From: Phlebotomus papatasi
Lineage: Eukaryota > Arthropoda > Insecta > Diptera > Psychodidae
Reading direction: 5' to 3'
Assembly (NCBI RefSeq): GCF_024763615.1
Contig: NC_077224.1
Location: 71,806,712-71,870,711 of the forward strand
DNA length: 64,000 nucleotides
The notes beneath the pieces were generated by a model. That model saw nothing but the letters and a program-made list of their open reading frames with translations, did no database searches and had not been told where the DNA came from. The position numbers and the translations under genes were made by a program. Positions 59,036-64,000 of this stretch are shown piece by piece. How positions within the stretch are numbered: position 1 is the first letter of the stretch; every line of letters begins with the position of its first letter.

Positions 59036-59522
59036 GTGAGTGTCAGCAAAAATAGATCTGAGAACTTTGCATTTGCAACACGATCAAGTTGATCATCAAA
59101 ACTTTGATCGTTTTTATTTTGTTCTGCATAGCTAAATTAAATAAGAAATCAAAGGGAAATCAATCCCATGTTTAGCTTTCATTATTACTCTTCTAAAAGA
59201 TTTTGTAAATATCTCAACGAAAAAAATGTCGAAAGATTGTTAAAAACTTGATTTTCGAGGAAGGTATGGAGTCTCTTAAGTTAAGAGATTCGATTTTTCG
59301 CAACGCAATTTCCTCAGAAACGTAAATTGGAGGTACATTTTTATGTGCTCACCTTGCAAACTGATAAGGGTTATTTGGGATTTATTACGTTTATTGGTCG
59401 TTCAAAGAGAATTGTTGCAAATAGAGAAACCTGGGGCAAAATGCGATAGGAAATTTTTAAAATTAAATATCTTCTGAGATAGAAGAAATCTAAGCTTAAA
59501 ATTTTGACCACAGATGGCCTAA

Positions 59523-60872
59523 AGCGGTCTTCAGACTAGAGGTTTAGCCTAGTTCCCAAAGGTCTCAAAATCCTAAATAGCGTGCAATTTTATTGCTTTT
59601 TGAGAGCCTAATAGGTCATTTATCCTTAATAATCCAATCGTAAATTACATTTTTCTAAAAAATCGTATTTGACAAGAAATTAGAGCAGTTAACTCTTTCG
59701 CGTCATTAGGGTCATATATGACCCAGGGAAAAAACAATTTTTTTTTACTATTTACATTAATTGAAATCTATCGGTTTGTGCACGACATCATAATAGAAGG
59801 ATGTAAGACTCTTGGCTAATTTTCTCAAGACTCCATATATTCAGGAAAAGAAAATATTTGAGATCAAAAATAACTATTTTCGAATTTTGTGAAATGACTT
59901 TTCTTTTTCAAAATTTTTTATATTACTTTATTTTTTTTTCAGCAAAAAGTTCTTTAGAAACATAAAATAGAATATCCAAAGATTGTATATTGCATATTTT
60001 GATATAATAAACTACTCTCAATATTCCAGAAAAGCGTGTAGAATTTTCCGGGTCATATATGACCCTATTGTCCCCAAGGGTAACAGTGCTTTCGTCCCAA
60101 ACCTATAGCGAAATGTAGTTGGGACATTGTTTTTCTTTGTGAAATGCAGGTGGGACATCTTGCTCCTGGACATTTCATCTTATATCTGATGAATTATAAC
60201 ATATTTTGCAATATTTTAGAGTATTTTGCAAGCGTCTCATATTGTACAATTGTACTGTGTGTGAATAAACATGTGGATAAGTTTATTTTTCCCAAATACC
60301 ACTCAAAATATTGTGACAGTGACTGTTCAAGGGATTACCAGGAAGATTCCTTGAACACCAGGAGAAGAGTGTTCATCAAGACAATCCAGTTTGCCATGGT
60401 TTTGGCCAAATTAGTAACTTCAAGCAAAAAAAAAACTCTTAGAAAGCCCGTGATATAAATATTGAAAATGATATGTACACTTCCCTTGAGGACAACAGGG
60501 TCATATACGACCCGGGGTTTTTCCGAGTTTTCACGCAATGGAAAATTTTTTTTCTCTCAGAACTATTATATTTGATCATAAAGCATTAGGAAAAACTCAA
60601 TTTTACATGAATTCATCTGCTGAATAAAAGTGGGATGCGAAAGAGTTAAGCCATTTGGCTAAGCCTTATATGGACTTCAGACCTAAGGCTTAGCCATCTG
60701 GCTTAACTCTTCTAATTCCTTATCAGGCATATTTTTTTTAGTAAAATTGTTGTTTAGGATTAAATATTAAGGGCAAAACATCCCTTAGATTTTGAAAAAT
60801 CAATAAAATTGTTTGTTATTTAGATTTTTGAGACCTTTAGGAACTGGGCTAAACCTCCAGTCTGAAACCGGC
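59523..60872. repeat. AGCGGTCTTCAGACTAGAGG inverted-repeat element, interrupted
   Basis: The left end AGCGGTCTTCAGACTAGAGG with TTTAGCCTAGTTCCC is mirrored at the right by GGAACTGGGCTAAACCTCCA then GTCTGAAACCGGC. The left part matches 13064-13270. Between 59693 and 60645 a piggyBac-like element interrupts it. Further CTAAGCCTTA/TAAGGCTTAG palindromic words occur around 60655-60700. Without the insert the element would be about 390 bp. Confidence 0.82.
59689..60649. mobile_element. piggyBac-like element at a TTAA site
   Basis: Bounded by TTAA at 59689-59692 and 60646-60649, with 9-bp perfect terminal repeats CTCTTTCGC and GCGAAAGAG, element length 953 bp between them. A TTAA target with YYCTTT-type ends is the mark of piggyBac-superfamily elements. 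The same host repeat at 13230-13233 has a single intact TTAA, confirming the insertion point. Three 16-bp palindromes GGGTCATATATGACCC (59709-59724, 60050-60065, and GGGTCATATACGACCC at 60498-60513) lie inside. A 104-codon frame at 60144-60458 has a C-terminal SLNTRRRVFIKTIQFAM stretch that could be transposase debris, but no catalytic residues can be placed. Non-autonomous. Confidence 0.88.
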
Positions 60873-60978
60873 ATTAGGTCTGAAGTCCGTATAAGAAAAA
60901 TATTCCAAAAAATATCTTAACGGATAAGGAATAATAAGAGTTAAGCGATGTGGCTAAGTCTTAGGTCTAAAACCCGTA

Positions 60979-61157
60979 TAAGGGAAGTCTATCAAGCTTC
61001 GCACACATTCTGGCTCCGAACACTTTATATTTTTCCCATGTTTCTTCAATGAATCTGAGCTATTTTTCAAAAAATATGTCAAATTCATTAAATGAAAATG
61101 GGAAAAATATGAAGTGTTCGAAGCCAGAGTTTGTGCGAAGCCTGAAAGCCTTTCGTT
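60979..61157. repeat. Palindromic MITE (CTTTCAGGCTTCGCA ends), copy 2
   Basis: Same family as 2912-3080. The left arm has AAGCTTCGCACACATTCTGG and CCGAACACTTTATATTTTTC; the right arm has the mirror ATATGAAGTGTTCGAAGCCA and GTGCGAAGCCTGAAAGCCT. It lies in the long intron of the golgin gene. Confidence 0.8.
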
Positions 61158-62085
61158 ATCCAAAGTTTAAACTGATTCAAGTTGAGAACAAGGACAACAA
61201 AAAGAGAAAGAATACTGAGATTTTGGGTCCTTTAGAACCAGTGAACTGTCTCCAGCTCGCCTTTTTTGCATTTTCTAAATCAAAAGGAAGTCACCCAAGA
61301 AACAAAATAGCTGCCTTATAGAACCAAGTATTAAACAAGTCTTTTAGTGCACTTTTAAAAGACTCAAAAAGAATATTCTGTTGAAATTCCTATAGAAACC
61401 AATGAACAAAACCAAAGGTCTTATATCTGGCCTTCGAAAAACCAACAGAGTCTAATTTGGTGTATTGTTTGTCTCTATGAACGATAGGGACAAAAATAGC
61501 CTAAAAATGTAAGTAATTTTTCTGACAATACTAATGAATGATAATTTTCAATCTAATGAAAAATATGTTTGAGTATTGTAGTTTCTTTTCCCTAAACGGT
61601 TTTGATTAAAAAAATTGGAAGTATAAAAAATATATAAAATTATTTTTCATTATGAGAATTTAAAAATTCGTCATTTTTTAGCTTAAAAATTTACTATATA
61701 GCAAATAGCTGGAGACTTCCTAAAAAAACCTAGATTCCTTCAACCTTCTACTTTGCAATTACGTACAAACATTAAAAAAAACTAACTTTAGGTAGTCAGG
61801 AAAAATTATTTCCTTTATGGGACACCGGTGTTCCAATCGTCCTTAAAGGGTTAAGAGTAATACAATTGATATTCGGGGGAAATTTGCTTACAGGTTGATA
61901 ACCGGTTAATTGCCAGTTCACAGCCGATTGGAATCGGTCCAAACTTGTCAAGTATTTCAAGATATTTCCACCAGCTCAAACATGATAGCATTTGGTGGAA
62001 AAATACACTCTCTAGACTGGTTTGGACCTTTGATCTTGAAAAAACCGTTATTAGGGATTTAACTGTATTTTCGTTATTGACAAAA
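61158..62085. other. Golgin intron sequence, no feature assigned
   Basis: AT-rich intronic sequence. A word GGGACACCGGTGTTCCAATC at 61820-61839, followed by GTCCTTAAAGGG, is mirrored in the opposite orientation at 12540-12566 (TTAAGGACGATAGGGACACC then GGTGTTCC), so a dispersed element shares this end. No exon seen. Confidence 0.45.
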
Positions 62086-62245
62086 TATGTATGTATGTAT
62101 TTTATTTGCCAACATGTGTCTTTACAATGATTCCTCATACCATGCGTCCGCCGCCCATTCAGCGTTGGTGACCAGCCTCCAAAGCCAAACGGCGGAGCGG
62201 AAATGCTTCTTCTCAGGCTGTGTAATCTTTTGTCGTATTTAATGA
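62086..62245 (-). repeat. 5'-truncated non-LTR retrotransposon tail (candidate)
   Basis: On the minus strand a moderately GC-rich stretch ends in AATAAA (62101-62106) immediately followed by tandem TACA units (62086-62100, TATG repeats on the plus strand). A polyadenylation signal followed by a simple-repeat tail is the usual 3' end of non-LTR elements. The GC-rich block at 62140-62215 differs from its surroundings. No reverse transcriptase frame remains, and the 5' limit is a guess. Confidence 0.5.
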
Positions 62246-63297
62246 CAAGGGCGTACCCAGCATTTCAGTTGGAGGGGGGCAAGTTGAAATTTTGTTAGTT
62301 CGGCGGGGGAGGGGGTATTTTCTTTTTGAAAAAAAAAACACATAAAAAAATGGACAAAAGTGCACGGAAAATATTTCTGCTATTAGGAAAAGATCATAAA
62401 CTAACGATCTTTTCCTAGTTCAGTATGTGGAACTCATTGGGTTGTATGGAAAGTTGGAACCTCCTTCTCTATCTTGTCTACAAATATTGACTTCCTTGTC
62501 ATGCTAACACGTCTACGTTGCCCTCCCGAAGTATAGAATTTAAGTGTAAAAATGACGCTTCATCCAACATTCAGCAATTTTCGTCCCCAAAACAGGTACA
62601 GTTAGGGTTATAGGAGGCAAACGGGCGCATTTTGGAGGTAGAGGAGGGGTCTTAAGTGAATATTTCACTACCCATAACCATTTATGAGGCAAAGTCGTCA
62701 CAATATGGTGATGGGAGAGGGAAAGTTTGGGGGGGGGGGTGAAAAAATCCAGGGATGGTACTGCTCTCTATGTAGAGTTCGAGCAATAAAAGGACTAGGG
62801 TAAAATTTGGAATTCCGGACCAATTAATTTCAAATTCGCACAACTAGAATTGTTAGACTAATCTGCGTGATTACTAAATCATTATTAGATTATCAAAGTT
62901 AGACCTTCAAGAAGGTCAAGCCAGTGACCTTACACTTACTCAATTCCGATTTACTACAATCAACTGCGCTGCGTCTACCGTTAACTTAACTACTGGTCTT
63001 TGTAGAAAAACGGCGGGAATCTTACTTTACTGATCGTATAAATACTACAAGTTATAAACATAAAAATAGGCATTCAAATTCGTGTGGAAATAAATAAAAA
63101 TTAAATGAAATACCAAAATTACTCATTTAATTCCTAAAAGTGCTGAACTGAAGAAACATTTTCAGAAAGATTTTATGAAAATATATCGCACGTTTTTTAT
63201 TAAACCGTTAGGGTTACTAAATCTGTACTGTAGAGTAAATATATCTTAAGCTTAAGCACTAAAAGCTACAAAGATAAGAAATTTTTCAAAAAAAAAT
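62246..63297. other. Golgin intron, G-rich patches, no gene
   Basis: Contains GGAGGGGGGCAAG at ~62271-62283, a second G-rich run at 62298-62312 and a G10 tract near 62729-62740. No exon, RNA gene or repeat boundary was recognised. Confidence 0.4.
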
Positions 63298-63532
63298 TAG
63301 GGTAAAGTGGTACAAGTTGGACAATGGTACAATTTGGACAGGGTTTTTTGTCTTGATAAATTTAGTACTTCATTTTTATTTGTATATTTTTAATGCTTTA
63401 GTTTTATAATTTGGTTCCTTGTGCTTAAAAACAAATTTTGTACTGTATTTATCAAGAAAAAACCATGTCCAATTTGTACCGGCGAATTGTCTAACTTGTA
63501 ACACTAATTCCAAATTATATCACTTTACCCTA
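63298..63532. mobile_element. TAGGGTAAAGTGGTACAAGT MITE
   Basis: 235 bp with ends TAGGGTAAAGTGGTACAAGT and the mirror ending ATATCACTTTACCCTA. Inner arms share GGTACAATTTGGACAGGGTT with ACCATGTCCAATTTGTACC, and TTGTCTTGATAAA with TTTATCAAGAAA. Palindromic non-coding element; TA at both ends. Confidence 0.82.
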
Positions 63533-64000
63533 AAAGTTAATGAGTCAACCACACTTTTTTAGATCAGGAAAGTTTCACAAAATCAAATTTTACATCTCTT
63601 TCTCTCTCAAATTTTCTGCATATGTTTATCCCTTTCTTTTTTACTCTTCTTCTTCGTTTAAGCATCACAACAAACCGAATTTAGATTTGGACGCGAAAGA
63701 GTGAGATAGACAATTTATGTGCGGGGAAGAAAGGGGCGGCAATTTTGATTTCATGAAATTTTTCTGATGTAAATGTTCCTTCAGAGGCATAAGGTTTTAT
63801 TTTAAGGTAGGGATTTTATAGAAAGAATCATAAAATTTACCTATTTCAACCTCATGAGCGATTACAAAAATTCCTCATAAACTTTCTTAAAATCAAAAAA
63901 AAAAAAATGATTGGAAATTCAACCATGTAAAATTGTGGCATTATTCTCCCTTCGCATCACCTCTATATCTCGATTATTGATTATTTGATAAGAGAAGGGA
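63533..64000. other. Right edge, intronic, no feature seen
   Basis: AT-rich sequence with pyrimidine-rich runs (TCTTTCTCTCTC near 63597-63608). If the golgin gene continues, its third exon lies beyond this edge; no exon with a matching frame and splice sites was seen here. Confidence 0.4.

Noticed and set aside
60144..60458. A host protein of 104 residues
   Set aside because: It lies wholly within the piggyBac-like element and shows no host domain; at most transposase debris.

Overview
The window is nuclear DNA of an animal, almost certainly an insect and probably a dipteran. The evidence is AT-rich intergenic DNA, spliceosomal introns (several only 56-61 bp long), conserved metazoan housekeeping genes, and dense short inverted-repeat transposons of mariner/pogo, hAT and piggyBac type. 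A nematoceran fly would fit, but the species cannot be fixed from sequence reading alone.

Seven genes can be assembled. (1) A six-exon gene (+, 7702-23014) encodes an unassigned 460-residue four-pass membrane protein with a proline-rich, PPxY-bearing tail. (2) A single-exon PPM1H-type PP2C phosphatase (-, 16563-18269) lies antisense inside intron 2 of the first gene. (3) A three-exon equilibrative nucleoside transporter (+, 29048-35167). (4) A two-exon ARL2BP/BART gene (+, 40970-41455). (5) Nup93 (-, 41531-52296, three exons, 813 aa) ends tail-to-tail with ARL2BP. (6) WDR6 (+, 52468-55426) starts only 171 bp from Nup93 in a head-to-head pair. (7) The first two exons of a golgin resembling GMAP-210/TRIP11 (+, from 58175), which runs off the right edge. 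They are not an operon: they are independent genes for membrane transport, Rab phosphatase signalling, the nuclear pore, tRNA modification, ARL2/3 signalling and Golgi tethering.

Most of the remaining sequence is repeats. There is a roughly 2.6 kb array of 19-bp units with a 624-bp higher-order duplication, preceded by a detached piece that a 1.47-kb inverted-repeat element has split off. A 66-bp satellite fills half of Nup93 intron 1, and a ~400-bp unit is present three times in Nup93 intron 2. There are also a 30-bp array, two copies of a tRNA-derived SINE, a broken pogo transposase and an 878-bp relative present twice. A piggyBac-like element at TTAA has its matching empty site visible elsewhere in the window. 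Two copies of a hAT-type MITE have 8-bp target duplications, and intron 4 of the first gene holds a three-level nest of elements. A short palindrome built from AGGTTAT and ATAACCT recurs at a dozen places and is not explained by any feature I know.

All exon boundaries were read by eye from GT/AG sites, frame continuity and family knowledge. No alignment, expression or repeat-library search was run.
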